DNA of 18,381 nt from CAZFGN01 sp964518695 (GCA_964518695.1 CAZFGN010000009.1:1-18381), one strand, 5' to 3'; numbered from the stretch's first letter, positions 1-8,858 are shown. Notes: generated by a model not told the origin, from the letters alone. Program-made: numbers and translations.

Positions 1-1733
1 AAGGCTTCATCCTTGGACATTTCCCTACGAACCATATTCAATTTGTCTTTTATCTTCTCGTTTACCATATCTTGGACCTCCGCGATTTGCTCTTTGGTCA
101 TCTTCTCCGGATAAGAGAAATCTATTCTAAGCCTCTCTGAAGTGATATTACTACCCCTCTGTCTGACGTTCTCTCCCAAAACTTTCTGAAGCGCCGCCAA
201 AAGGAGATGATGGGCGGTGTGAAGCCTTACTGTTTCTTCTTTCGTGTCGGCGAGACCGCCCTTGAATTTCTTATCGGAGCCGGTGCGAGAAACTTCCTGG
301 TGTTTCTTAAAAGCTTCTCTTTCCTCTTTGATTGTTTGTTCATCAAATTCTACCCCCCATTCTTTCATAATTTCTTGGGAAATTTCAATTGGTACACCAT
401 ATGTCTGACGAAGATTGAAAAGCTCATCACCACTTACTCGGAGAACATTACCTTCTATTCTCATGCCTTTTGGAAGGTTTTCTGGATCAATTCCACCAAT
501 CGCTTTATTAAAGAATTTTTTCAGTGCTTCAATATAACCCCTTTTAATGGCCTCTCTAAATTTATTTTCTTCTGCGCTTATATTGCTTTTAATTGTCTCC
601 CCCAATTCTTTTATTTCGCTATAATCGTCTCTATAATTTTCAATAACTGGTTCAGCAAGCTGCGCTAAACTCCCAGCAGGCATCTTTAGTATGTCGGCCT
701 GTCTTACAGCCCCCCTTATTAATCTTCTTACAAAATAACCTCGTTCTGTATTTGTTGGCATTACTCCATCCGCAATCATAAAAGAGGCCGCCCGAATGTG
801 ATCGGCCACTATCCTAAAAGATTTCTTGTCCTCGCTCTCATACTTACTGCCAGATAACTCCTCAATCTTTTTAACGATTGACCACAGAAAATCTATTTTA
901 AAAATATCGGGGTCACTATTTGATGCCGCGGCAATCCTCTCCAATCCTCCCCCAAAATCGACATTTCTCTGTTTTAGTTTTTCAAAACTTCCGTCTTTAT
1001 TTTTCTTATATTCCATAAAAACGGAGTTGCCGATTTCAAGAAAACGTCCGCAGTCGCAATTCGGGTGGCAATATTTCCCGAATTTTAGGTTGTGCTCCAC
1101 TTCAGTGAATTCATAAAACACCTCTGAATCCGGCCCCCCCGGTTCGCCCGAAGGCATTTTCTCCGGAACCCCGGAGCGGCTCCACCAATTCTTCTTTGAG
1201 TCGTAGTAAAAAATCCTTCCGTCTTGCATCCCCAACTCGCCTCCCTGTTCCTCTGTTAGTAGTTCAACATCTTTCGCCTCTATGCCCTTTTGTGAAAATA
1301 ACTTCTTCCAAATGGCAACAGCTTCTTCATCTTTAGGAATACTGTTTTTCGGGTCGCCCGCGAAAACGGTAACGTAGAGCCGACGCGGGTCAAGTTTAAT
1401 TTCATCCGTTAAGAATTCAAAAAACCACGCCAGCTGTTCCTGTTTGAAATAATCTCCCAAGGACCAGTTCCCCAGCATCTCAAAAAAAGTCGTGTGCCGG
1501 TTGTCGCCAACCTCGTCAATATCTTCAGCCCGAAAACATTTCTGCGAATTCGCAAGCCTCACGCCCGCCGGATGTTTTTGTCCCAAGAGATACGGAATCA
1601 AAGGTTGCATCCCCGAACCGGTAAAAAGCGTCGTCGGGTCGTTCTCCGGCACAAGAGAAGCGGAGGGTATTATCGTATGCCCCTGCCTTTTGAAAAATTC
1701 AAGATATTTCTTTCTTACTTCACCCGCGTTCAT
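1..1733 (-). CDS. alaS: Alanyl-tRNA synthetase, 3' end beyond window
   Basis: This gene charges tRNA-Ala with alanine in the cytoplasm. The frame is open from an ATG at 1733 to the left edge, giving about 577 residues with the C-terminus missing. The class II catalytic core is at the N-terminus: TGSGMQPLIPYLLG near residues 38-51, the motif-2 stretch CFRAEDIDEVGDNRH (66-80) and FFEMLGNWSLGDYFK (83-97). The editing domain follows, with the zinc-site HxxxH pair at His505/His509 (HTAHHLL) and RQRGSNITSERLRIDFSYPE downstream. The CFRAEDIDEVG form of motif 2 differs from the E. coli type and matches the variant I know from Patescibacteria and some other lineages. I see no good Shine-Dalgarno sequence. 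It is separated from the gene upstream by a hairpin terminator, so it should have its own promoter, but none is convincing. Confidence 0.95.
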   Translation of the reverse strand, partial: MNAGEVRKKYLEFFKRQGHTIIPSASLVPENDPTTLFTGSGMQPLIPYLLGQKHPAGVRLANSQKCFRAEDIDEVGDNRHTTFFEMLGNWSLGDYFKQEQLAWFFEFLTDEIKLDPRRLYVTVFAGDPKNSIPKDEEAVAIWKKLFSQKGIEAKDVELLTEEQGGELGMQDGRIFYYDSKKNWWSRSGVPEKMPSGEPGGPDSEVFYEFTEVEHNLKFGKYCHPNCDCGRFLEIGNSVFMEYKKNKDGSFEKLKQRNVDFGGGLERIAAASNSDPDIFKIDFLWSIVKKIEELSGSKYESEDKKSFRIVADHIRAASFMIADGVMPTNTERGYFVRRLIRGAVRQADILKMPAGSLAQLAEPVIENYRDDYSEIKELGETIKSNISAEENKFREAIKRGYIEALKKFFNKAIGGIDPENLPKGMRIEGNVLRVSGDELFNLRQTYGVPIEISQEIMKEWGVEFDEQTIKEEREAFKKHQEVSRTGSDKKFKGGLADTKEETVRLHTAHHLLLAALQKVLGENVRQRGSNITSERLRIDFSYPEKMTKEQIAEVQDMVNEKIKDKLNMVRREMSKDEA

Positions 1734-1772
1734 AACTTCTATCTTAAACTATTATTTAGTTGCCACGCAATA

Positions 1773-1804
1773 TAAATACCCCGCTTAATCAGGCGGGGTA
1801 TTTA
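1773..1804 (-). terminator. Hairpin terminator after the 85-residue gene
   Basis: There is a 12-bp perfect inverted repeat (TAAATACCCCGC against GCGGGGTATTTA) with an 8-base loop. It starts 14 bases past the stop of the 85-residue gene and precedes alaS. The tract after the stem on the minus strand (ATATTGCG) is only partly U-rich, so the strength is uncertain. Confidence 0.65.
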
Positions 1805-1818
1805 AGATATGCAAACTA

Positions 1819-2076
1819 TCATTCCGAAAAGACGGTGTCGGCAAAATCATTATATCTATCTAAAAGATAGACAGTCTGGGCGATTAAGTCCGAAATAGAT
1901 TCTTCCATTCGTGCCATTTCTTCCACGAAGTCTTCTTTGGCCTGAGACTCAGGAGCCAATCTCATAATCTCTTCGAGATTTTCCCTTTGTCTAATTAATT
2001 TACCAATACTTCTTACTTGGTCTTTAAAAACTTCCCTAACAGCTTCGGACTGCACGAATAATGTGCATCTTTTCAT
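1819..2076 (-). CDS. Small charged helical protein, function unknown
   Basis: This is an 85-residue protein that I do not recognise. After a short N-terminal stretch (MKRCTLFVQ), residues 10-75 are rich in Glu, Arg, Lys, Leu and Ile with heptad-like spacing (for example RQRENLEEIMRL, then EEMARMEESISDLIAQ). This suggests two helices or a coiled-coil hairpin. There is no membrane segment or signal peptide, so it is probably cytosolic. The ATG at 2076 has no Shine-Dalgarno sequence, but the gene sits between a strong promoter (2178-2206) and a terminator (1773-1804). It is therefore a monocistronic, probably real and well expressed gene. A GC-rich hairpin lies in its leader 20 bases before the start codon. 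Confidence 0.7.
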   Translation of the reverse strand: MKRCTLFVQSEAVREVFKDQVRSIGKLIRQRENLEEIMRLAPESQAKEDFVEEMARMEESISDLIAQTVYLLDRYNDFADTVFSE

Positions 2077-2096
2077 AGTGTGAAGATTGATTGTTA

Positions 2097-2119
2097 ACGA
2101 GCCGTGACTTTCGGCTCGT
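2097..2119 (-). promoter_or_regulatory. Leader hairpin before the 85-residue gene
   Basis: ACGAGCCG and CGGCTCGT form a perfect 8-bp stem with a 7-base loop, ending 20 bases before the ATG at 2076 and inside the transcript predicted from the promoter at 2178-2206. The bases after the stem (TAACAATCAATC) are not a U-tract, so this looks more like an mRNA-leader structure than a terminator. Confidence 0.5.
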
Positions 2120-2177
2120 GGGCTTGTAATAAGATTACATCAACCTTTAAACCGAAGAATTTCTAATTATCTGCGTC

Positions 2178-2206
2178 ACTTTAGCACAAATCTATAAAGC
2201 TGTCAA
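2178..2206 (-). promoter_or_regulatory. Sigma-70 promoter for the 85-residue gene
   Basis: On the minus strand there is a perfect -35 box TTGACA (2201-2206), a 17-base spacer and a -10 box TAAAGT (2178-2183, four of six matches). Transcription should start near 2171, giving a leader of about 95 bases. It starts immediately after the rpoD terminator. Confidence 0.75.
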
Positions 2207-2209
2207 GTC

Positions 2210-2233
2210 AAAAACCCGCACGTTTTGCGTGCG
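2210..2233 (-). terminator. Rho-independent terminator after rpoD
   Basis: CGCACG and CGTGCG form a 6-bp stem with a 5-base loop, followed on the minus strand by GGGTTTTTG. It starts 29 bases past the rpoD stop. This closes the long pyrG-to-rpoD cluster. Confidence 0.8.
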
Positions 2234-2262
2234 AGGAATATACCCATTACCAAACCCCCAAA

Positions 2263-3447
2263 CTAATAACTATCTCCCAGCCGGTTCACTTCCTCGTGAA
2301 GCCTAATCCTTTCTAAAGCCTTAGATTCGATTTGCCTTATCCTTTCGCGAGTTACATTAAATACCTTACCAACCTCCTCCAGAGTGTGAGTAACGCCGTC
2401 CGCCAAACCAAATCTCATCTCCAAGATTTTCTTCTCTCTTTCAGTCAAATCATTAAGTATCTTTTTAATCTGATCGCGAAGTAATTCTTGTGAAGTCAAT
2501 TGGGACGGAGTTAAGTTTTTTTCATCTTTGATAAAATCAGCTCTAATGGATTTATCATCATCGTCTCCTATAGGCGCCTCAAGAGAGACTACGGTTTGAG
2601 AAACTTTTTCTACGTATCTTACTTTATCAACAGCAAGTCCCATTTCGATAGCTATTTCTTCGGTCAGAGGTTCTCTGCCTAGTTCTTGAGAAAGCTTTCT
2701 CTTTGTTTGGGTATATTTAGAAATGGTTTCGACCATATGAACGGGGATTCTAATCGTCCTTGACTGATCAGCTAAAGCCCGCGTAATAGCTTGCCTTATC
2801 CACCAGGTGGCATAGGTGGAAAATTTAAACCCTCTCCGATAATCAAACTTTTCTACGGCTCGGAACAATCCCATGTTCCCTTCTTGAATAAGATCAGAAA
2901 TATTTAAAGGACCCCGATTGATATAACGTTTGGCGATAGAGACAACTAACCTCAAGTTGGCTTTAGTTAACTGCTCCTTAGCCATAGTGTCACCAGTTTC
3001 CGCGCGTTTAGCCAAATCCTTTTCTTCTTGGGATTTCAGAAGTGGCGTTTTCCCTATCTCCCGCAGATACATTTGAATATTATCCGGAACTTCACCTTCT
3101 ATTATTAGAGCCCGTTCCAATTCTTTCTTTGGGATTTCCTCTGACGGCATCTGTATAAGAGAATCCGCCTCGACAATCTTAATGCCAGCTTGTTCCAACT
3201 TGTCGTAAATTTCCTCTAAATAGCTAAGGTCTTTCTCAACCTTTGGGAAGTGATCAATAATTTCCCAACTTGTAACAAAACCTTTAGACCGACCACGTTC
3301 TACAAGCTCTTCCAATACCTCTTCTCTCTCGTAGCCTTTCTTCGTTTCCTTGGTTTTAGTCGTTTTTACAACGCGCTTAACTTGATTCTTCTTCTTAACC
3401 TTCTTCTTAACCCTAGTTTTAATTTTAACCTTAATCTTTTTCGCCAT
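2263..3447 (-). CDS. rpoD: Primary sigma factor (sigma-70/SigA)
   Basis: This is the housekeeping sigma subunit that directs RNA polymerase to -10/-35 promoters; several such promoters are visible in this window. It has 394 residues. A lysine-rich tail (1-37) is followed by a region 1.1-like domain (about 39-97) and region 1.2 (about 121-150, DNIQMYLREIGKTPLL). Region 2 (about 160-240) contains DLIQEGNMGLFRAVEKFDY and FSTYATWWIRQAITRA. Region 3 follows, then region 4 with the helix-turn-helix LEEVGKVFNVTRERIRQIE (about 356-374). The ATG overlaps the end of dnaG by 17 bases, so the two are co-transcribed and probably translationally coupled, as in the classical dnaG-rpoD operon. The unusual part is the N-terminal tail, with 17 lysines in the first 37 residues. 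Confidence 0.96.
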   Translation of the reverse strand: MAKKIKVKIKTRVKKKVKKKNQVKRVVKTTKTKETKKGYEREEVLEELVERGRSKGFVTSWEIIDHFPKVEKDLSYLEEIYDKLEQAGIKIVEADSLIQMPSEEIPKKELERALIIEGEVPDNIQMYLREIGKTPLLKSQEEKDLAKRAETGDTMAKEQLTKANLRLVVSIAKRYINRGPLNISDLIQEGNMGLFRAVEKFDYRRGFKFSTYATWWIRQAITRALADQSRTIRIPVHMVETISKYTQTKRKLSQELGREPLTEEIAIEMGLAVDKVRYVEKVSQTVVSLEAPIGDDDDKSIRADFIKDEKNLTPSQLTSQELLRDQIKKILNDLTEREKKILEMRFGLADGVTHTLEEVGKVFNVTRERIRQIESKALERIRLHEEVNRLGDSY

Positions 3448-5173
3448 TGTCTATATAATGTATTTTCTTTGATACGTCATCAAACTCTTTTAATTTAACC
3501 AAAAGGTCTTCATTAGAACGGTTATCTTCGGCTTGTGATATTTCTCTGCTTATAGTTCGTCTCTTCTCTTTCCAATGTTCTAGTTCCAATTCTTTAAGCA
3601 ATTTCCCCAACTCTTCTTTAACTATCTCTTCCGTGAACTCTGCTTCAAGACCCGAACGTAGCCTTAGCATATCGAAAAGCGCTTTTGCTTCCCTATCCAA
3701 CTCACCTTCTCCACCCCCGTTCAAAGCCAGATAAACACTTCTATATCTAAGAGGCAGAAGATTTAATTGATCGTGAGCCAATACATGTAGCCCTTCCTTT
3801 ATACTAGTTAAGCTCAAAATTCGCAAGATAATATTGTCCATCCTAGTAAGCTCGCTCTTCCCAGGTTGAACGGGCACAACAATCTGTTCGCCGAAACCGC
3901 GGTTTACTTCTCCTTCCTCGAGTCGCTCTAATTCTTCCGTGAGTTCTTTAGTTGGTAACCCAACCCTATGAGACAATTCCCTGATCCAACTCGCTTGTTC
4001 AATATGGCTCCACACATTCTTAATCTTTCTAAGCAAGGTCATAATATCCGTCTTTGTGGGCGCTTCATCCTTACCCAAAAGATATCTCTTAAAATAATAT
4101 TCCATGGCAGGAGTAGGAGTTTTTGAAGCCTCCTCAATAAATTCTGGCTTTTTCTCCGCGGCTTCAGCTGGATCTTTAAACTCTCCGAAATCAAAAACGA
4201 AAGCGCTAAAATCTGCCGCGTGAGCCAAATCGATAGCCCGCTCGGTAGCAATTGCGCCAGCCTCATCCTTATCAAAGGTAACCACAATGTTATCGGCTAA
4301 CTTCCGAAGAACTTTTAAGTGATCAACCGTAAGTGAAGTCCCTGAAGTCGCGGCTAAATTCTTAACACCCGCTTGCCATAACATAAGAAAATCCATCTGC
4401 CCCTCCACGATGAGAACCGTCTTTTTCTCTCTTATAAAGTTCTTGGCTCTAAAGAAACCATACAGCAACTTCGATTTATTAAAGATGGGTGTTTCCGGGC
4501 TGTTAATATATTTCCCTACCTCTGAATTTTCAAACTCTGGTAAGATTCTTCCAGAGAAACCAACTACCTTGCCAAAGTGATTATGAATAGGGAACATAAT
4601 CCGACCGCGGAAACGATCAATATATTTACCCTTTTCCGTTTTAAAAGCCAAACCGGCTCTCACAATATCCTCAATGTTAAACCCTTCCTTAATAAGATGA
4701 ACAGTTGAAACATCAAACTCATTAGGCGCAAACCCTAATTCAAATTCGGCAATTGTCTCTTTTTTCAAACCACGGCTCTTAAAATATTCTTGCGGTCGTG
4801 GATAAACTTCTAAACTTTCGCTCCAAAATCTTGCTATCGCGTTATTGATATCGTAGAGAACCCCAAACTGTTTCTGATCAACCGGGCTCAACCTTTGAAG
4901 TGCAACTCCAGCTTTTTCCGCAAGAATCTTTAGGGCTTCGTAAAATTCAATGTTCTCGTACTTCATTAAAAACTTGAAAATATCCCCACCCTCATTGCAC
5001 CCGAAACAATGCCAAATCTGCCGCTCCGGCGAAACCACAAAAGAAGATGTTTTCTCCTGATGAAATGGGCAAAGTGCCTTAAAATTTCTACCCGCCGGCC
5101 TCAAATCCAAGTACTCCCTTAAAACAGTGACAACATCCAGCTTCTCCTTGATTTGTTCGGATGGCAAAGCCAT
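3431..5173 (-). CDS. dnaG: DNA primase DnaG
   Basis: This enzyme makes the RNA primers for replication. It has 580 residues, within the family's normal range. The N-terminal zinc ribbon has Cys35, His38, Cys56 and Cys59 (CPFH ... CFGC). The catalytic core follows, with a Toprim domain: acidic residue Glu257 in VEGQMD and the pair Asp301/Asp303 in FDKDEAG. Residues from about 380 onward form a variable helical C-terminal domain, presumably for helicase contact, and end in charged helices. The ATG at 5173 has a weak upstream AGGTCA. The gene lies 37 bases after the FemAB gene and overlaps rpoD by 17 bases, so it links the envelope genes to the sigma-factor gene. No separate promoter is convincing in the short gap. 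Confidence 0.95.
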   Translation of the reverse strand: MALPSEQIKEKLDVVTVLREYLDLRPAGRNFKALCPFHQEKTSSFVVSPERQIWHCFGCNEGGDIFKFLMKYENIEFYEALKILAEKAGVALQRLSPVDQKQFGVLYDINNAIARFWSESLEVYPRPQEYFKSRGLKKETIAEFELGFAPNEFDVSTVHLIKEGFNIEDIVRAGLAFKTEKGKYIDRFRGRIMFPIHNHFGKVVGFSGRILPEFENSEVGKYINSPETPIFNKSKLLYGFFRAKNFIREKKTVLIVEGQMDFLMLWQAGVKNLAATSGTSLTVDHLKVLRKLADNIVVTFDKDEAGAIATERAIDLAHAADFSAFVFDFGEFKDPAEAAEKKPEFIEEASKTPTPAMEYYFKRYLLGKDEAPTKTDIMTLLRKIKNVWSHIEQASWIRELSHRVGLPTKELTEELERLEEGEVNRGFGEQIVVPVQPGKSELTRMDNIILRILSLTSIKEGLHVLAHDQLNLLPLRYRSVYLALNGGGEGELDREAKALFDMLRLRSGLEAEFTEEIVKEELGKLLKELELEHWKEKRRTISREISQAEDNRSNEDLLVKLKEFDDVSKKIHYIDNGEKD

Positions 5174-5210
5174 AATCTTTGACCTAAATATAGCCGAGTT
5201 ATAATGATTT

Positions 5211-6236
5211 TTAAAGGTTCCTCCTGACTTTTCTAAAGCTTTCTATTACGAAGCTCAACCAATAAGAAGACCTTACGACTAAATCCTGCGCCCCAAGATA
5301 CTCCTCCTCCATCCCCCCAAAACCTTTCTTAAATAAAGTCAGCCCAGCCCAAGGATGATTTGGCTTATTGTCTCGCGATATTCCCCAAAAATTATAAATC
5401 TTGCAACCTCTCTTTTTAGTTTCTTTAATCGCTTCCCATTGTAAAAGATACGAAGCCGGTATTTCCGGATGCTCTGAAGAAGTCGCCCCATGATGGTAAA
5501 ACGCGGCATCACCGTAAAAAACTATCATCGCGGCGGCGATAATCCTGTTTTTATATTCGCCTAAAAAGATGAGTACCTGATCGTCTCCTTTGAAAGAGGC
5601 AAATTCTTTTCGAAGATAATCATCCGAAAAGGCCACAAATCCGTGTCGCTTCGCGGTCTTACCATAAACTTCTTCAAAGACGGCCACATCTCTTGGATTT
5701 CGGCTCCTAATAATCTTCACGCCATCCCGTTCCGCCTTCTTAATGGAATATCGCGTTGTTTTTCTCATGCCCCCTAATATTTTCTCCTCGGGTTGGGACA
5801 AGTCGAGAACCCACATCAATTCGGCATGCATATGGATAGGCGCCATCCGAAAACCCGCTCTCTTAAAAAGACTCGCGTTTACGGGGTTGTTGGGCAAAAT
5901 CGGGCTAATCCTTACAAACCCACAAGATTCTCTAAGCGCCAGATTTTTCAAATAATCCCGCGCAACTTCTAAAATTTCGAAGTTGAAATCGTGAACTACG
6001 GGGCCTTGGGGCACGAACAAAAACGACCCGCGCCTCGCCACAATCTTCAAAGCCAGAAAAACGGCTGTGAGCTTCTCATCGCTGTCATATATACCCAATC
6101 GGAAAGTCTTATTTCCAAGACTTGCGTTAAATTCACCCCAATTCCAGGAATGCAAGAAAGTTTTGTTCTGTCGGGATAAAACAAAACTTTCCCAAACTTC
6201 CTTATCCTGAATCTCGCTTATCTTAAACATTGCCAT
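5211..6236 (-). CDS. FemAB/FemX-like peptidoglycan aminoacyltransferase
   Basis: Members of this family add amino acids from aminoacyl-tRNA to the peptide of lipid II, building the interpeptide bridge of peptidoglycan. The 341-residue protein has the double GNAT-like fold signature. The C-terminal half carries YLLQWEAIKETKKRGCKIYNFWGI and ends the domain with the family hallmark LTLFKKGFGG. The middle has MRKTTRYSIKKAERDGVKI, also typical. There is no signal peptide, so it is cytoplasmic, facing lipid II at the membrane. Two ATGs two codons apart (6236 and 6230) are both possible starts, and neither has a Shine-Dalgarno sequence. The start overlaps the aminotransferase gene by 14 bases, suggesting coupling. 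The amino acid added cannot be told from sequence. Confidence 0.88.
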   Translation of the reverse strand: MAMFKISEIQDKEVWESFVLSRQNKTFLHSWNWGEFNASLGNKTFRLGIYDSDEKLTAVFLALKIVARRGSFLFVPQGPVVHDFNFEILEVARDYLKNLALRESCGFVRISPILPNNPVNASLFKRAGFRMAPIHMHAELMWVLDLSQPEEKILGGMRKTTRYSIKKAERDGVKIIRSRNPRDVAVFEEVYGKTAKRHGFVAFSDDYLRKEFASFKGDDQVLIFLGEYKNRIIAAAMIVFYGDAAFYHHGATSSEHPEIPASYLLQWEAIKETKKRGCKIYNFWGISRDNKPNHPWAGLTLFKKGFGGMEEEYLGAQDLVVRSSYWLSFVIESFRKVRRNL

Positions 6237-7488
6237 TAATTAAATTGATAATTTTCAAAACATCTTTCATGGTAACAGTCGGATGTGTAGGCAAAACTAT
6301 ACTCCTTAAGGCCAAATCTTCAGCTGTTGGGCAAGTTCCGGAAACATAAAAAAGTTTATTAAGATTTGTCCCTCGGGGGCCAATTACTGCTCTTCCAGGC
6401 CAAACATCAAGATAAATGCTTTTACTGTTGACTTTCCTTAAGATTTCATTGGCCATAGAAGAACTTTCCAAAAGGAGTGGGAAATAAAGGGGCGTGGGTT
6501 TACTTCCGGGAATGTTTTTAGGTAACATCAGCTTTTTATTCTTATATAATCCGTTCTCATAAACCTTAGCTAACTTAACCCTGTGTTCGTTAAAAGTATC
6601 AAGTTTATCAAATTGTTTTAGCCCCAATAAAGCCAAAGCGTTGGGCATCAAACTTGGGCTCAAACTTGGACGACCTCCTCTTTTCTCGACTCTACTAACT
6701 GAAGGCGTATAAAGCCGGAGCGTCTTAGCCGCTAAAGCTATAACCCTCCCAAGATATAAAAAGTTATATAAAGACTTAACTAAACCAAAAATAACGGGAT
6801 GGAGAAGTTGTCGCAGAATCCAGCTACTTTTTGGTGAACGGCACGATCTATAGAATATCTCTAAATTTTGAGCAATAGTTTTGTTTTTAACTACCGCCGC
6901 TCCTCCTGAAATCGAAGAGATAATTTTACTTCGCCCAAAACTGAAAATAGCCGCATCCCCCATCGTGCCTAATTTTTTCCGCTTGTATTCGCCTCCCAGT
7001 GCGTGAGCGACATCTTCTATAACAATCAATTGATGCTTTTTAGCGATACCCAGTATCTTATCCATGTCTGCTGACAAACCAAAAGTGTGCTGAACTATAA
7101 CCGCCTTACTCCGAGATGTAATTTTTTTCTCTAGATCGTCGGGCCGCATATTGTAGTCGAGCGAGGAAATATCTACATAAACCGGTTTTGCCCTCACCCA
7201 AAGAATAGGGTTAACAGCCGCCGTACAAATAAAAGCTTGTATTAAAACCTCGTCCCCCTCTTTAAGATTTGTAGCCAAAAGAATCGCATAAAGCGCATTG
7301 CGACCAGAATCAAATAAAAATATGGATTTCACCCCTAAATAATTCTGCAGTCTTTTTTTAAAGTTCTTCGCGCCCGCGCCGCGTTTCCACTTCCATGGCT
7401 GAATTAAAAATTTCAGTGATAGAAAAATATCATCGCTTTGGGCCGTAGGCGAAATAGATGTAAATATTGGTTTTACGAAAAATTTCAT
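6223..7488 (-). CDS. DegT/DnrJ/EryC1/StrS-family PLP aminotransferase
   Basis: These enzymes transfer an amino group to nucleotide-linked keto-sugars, usually for polysaccharide, lipid or glycan decoration. The 421-residue protein shows FLFDSGRNALYAILLA near residues 57-72. The PLP-ring Asp159 lies in VIEDVAHALGG. The Schiff-base Lys188 lies in SFGRSKIISSISGG, so the catalytic set is complete. The first 40 residues are an extension before the aminotransferase fold. The start overlaps the stop of the MurF-like gene (ATGA), and its end overlaps the FemAB gene by 14 bases. This implies one envelope-building operon, although the sugar substrate is unknown. No dehydratase or epimerase partner lies in the window. 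Confidence 0.88.
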   Translation of the reverse strand: MKFFVKPIFTSISPTAQSDDIFLSLKFLIQPWKWKRGAGAKNFKKRLQNYLGVKSIFLFDSGRNALYAILLATNLKEGDEVLIQAFICTAAVNPILWVRAKPVYVDISSLDYNMRPDDLEKKITSRSKAVIVQHTFGLSADMDKILGIAKKHQLIVIEDVAHALGGEYKRKKLGTMGDAAIFSFGRSKIISSISGGAAVVKNKTIAQNLEIFYRSCRSPKSSWILRQLLHPVIFGLVKSLYNFLYLGRVIALAAKTLRLYTPSVSRVEKRGGRPSLSPSLMPNALALLGLKQFDKLDTFNEHRVKLAKVYENGLYKNKKLMLPKNIPGSKPTPLYFPLLLESSSMANEILRKVNSKSIYLDVWPGRAVIGPRGTNLNKLFYVSGTCPTAEDLALRSIVLPTHPTVTMKDVLKIINLINGNV

Positions 7489-8858
7489 CGTACAAAATCC
7501 ACAATTTGTTGTGATAAGCGACCCTCAAGCAAAACCACACTTTCTGAATTCAGCCTGCTATCCAAAAATTCTATCACTTTTTGAGAATCAGTCACTAAGC
7601 GCGCCCTCTCGTGGGCACTCTCTTGTATTTCAGAGAAAAAATCAGGCGTGATAACAATGACTACATCACAAACCTCGCTGATTTTCTTTCCTATTTCTCT
7701 GTGTACACGAGCCCCCGCAACCCCCAATTCAATAATGCACGGCATAACCACAATTTTAACTCGTCGCTCACTACGCGATATGTAATCGAGCGCGGCAAGA
7801 ACACCGTGCGGATTTAAGCTGTAGGTATCATCAATTATCAAAGCACCTCTTCTCCCGATAAAACTCTTCATCATTCGCCCTTCGACCCGTACATTCTCCA
7901 CCGCCTTTTTAATTTCTGCTTCACTCATCCCCAAATGTCGAGCGGCCGCAACCGCGCCACTCAAATTCAACCGATAATGATTCGGCAAATCAGACCTAAG
8001 ATTAGGATCAAGCTTATAGAGCGTTGTTTTACCATGCCACTTCGCGGCTAAATCCACACATTTTTTATCTTCACCATTGAAAATAGCCAAGCCCTTCTCC
8101 GGCAAATTTTCGATAAGTTCGAATTTTGCCTCTTGAATTGCTTCTTCGGATCCAAAAAGTGCCCCGTGTTGCAGTGATATACCCGTTAGAATCGCAATAC
8201 GTGGAGATATAATCCGACAAACGGTGGCAATTTCCCCTTTTCGATAAGCCCCGATTTCAGCAACAAATATTTCTGTTTCAGGTTTCAGGTTCCGTAACAC
8301 ATACCAGGCAATTCCCAACTCGGTGTTCACATTGCCGGGAGTTTTTTCAGTTTTAAACTTCTTCGCCAAAAGTTGAGCAAGAAACTCCTTAGTGGATGAC
8401 TTTCCATAACTGCCCGTAATGCCGACTACCGTAAGATCCGGAAGCGCGCGGATCTTTCGCCCAGCGAGAAAGTAAACAAGCTGCCTTATAAAAAAAATAG
8501 GGATTCTAAATATGGTAACCACGATAAAAACTACAAACGGTGTTAAAAAATATGCTCCAAAGTAGAAAAAAATATTTGAAACATTTGGTAAAACCAATTT
8601 AACTTGCGAAAAAAGTATGAAAATTATCAAGAACGAGGAAACAGTGATCAGAAACACCTTTACTGTGAACCGGGGAATATACATTCTCCGTCCACCGCTT
8701 CCTATCCAAAATCGCATAAGCTTATTCGCACTACCATATTCCGCCAAAAAACGGTCAATACGATATTCTTTAAGCTGCCATAAGTAAATCCAAAAAAGAG
8801 TAGCTTTAAGAATAGCCGTAAGAAGAACTGCCTCCAGTATGAACATCACTGCAATCAT
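7485..8858 (-). CDS. MurF-like Mur ligase with N-terminal membrane segments
   Basis: Mur ligases join amino acids or peptides to UDP-MurNAc precursors using ATP. Residues from about 140 on resemble the central and C-terminal domains of MurF: P-loop GITGSYGKSSTKE (about 146-158), a TPGNVNTELGIAW segment, VAEIGAYRKGEI, a DDTYSLNP motif like MurF's DDSYNANP, and a C-terminal Rossmann-like part with CIIELG. The usual MurF N-terminal UDP-binding domain is absent. In its place are hydrophobic segments at about 1-30, 68-88 and 92-128, so the enzyme is predicted to be membrane-bound. The ATG at 8858 overlaps the previous stop (TGATG); a TTG one codon upstream is less likely. It could be the cell's MurF or a specialised paralogue. 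Confidence 0.8.
   Translation of the reverse strand: MIAVMFILEAVLLTAILKATLFWIYLWQLKEYRIDRFLAEYGSANKLMRFWIGSGGRRMYIPRFTVKVFLITVSSFLIIFILFSQVKLVLPNVSNIFFYFGAYFLTPFVVFIVVTIFRIPIFFIRQLVYFLAGRKIRALPDLTVVGITGSYGKSSTKEFLAQLLAKKFKTEKTPGNVNTELGIAWYVLRNLKPETEIFVAEIGAYRKGEIATVCRIISPRIAILTGISLQHGALFGSEEAIQEAKFELIENLPEKGLAIFNGEDKKCVDLAAKWHGKTTLYKLDPNLRSDLPNHYRLNLSGAVAAARHLGMSEAEIKKAVENVRVEGRMMKSFIGRRGALIIDDTYSLNPHGVLAALDYISRSERRVKIVVMPCIIELGVAGARVHREIGKKISEVCDVVIVITPDFFSEIQESAHERARLVTDSQKVIEFLDSRLNSESVVLLEGRLSQQIVDFVR

Noticed and set aside
1734..1804. T-box riboswitch before alaS
   Set aside because: The gap is about 85 bases and is occupied by the terminator of the preceding gene. There is no T-box consensus or specifier hairpin.
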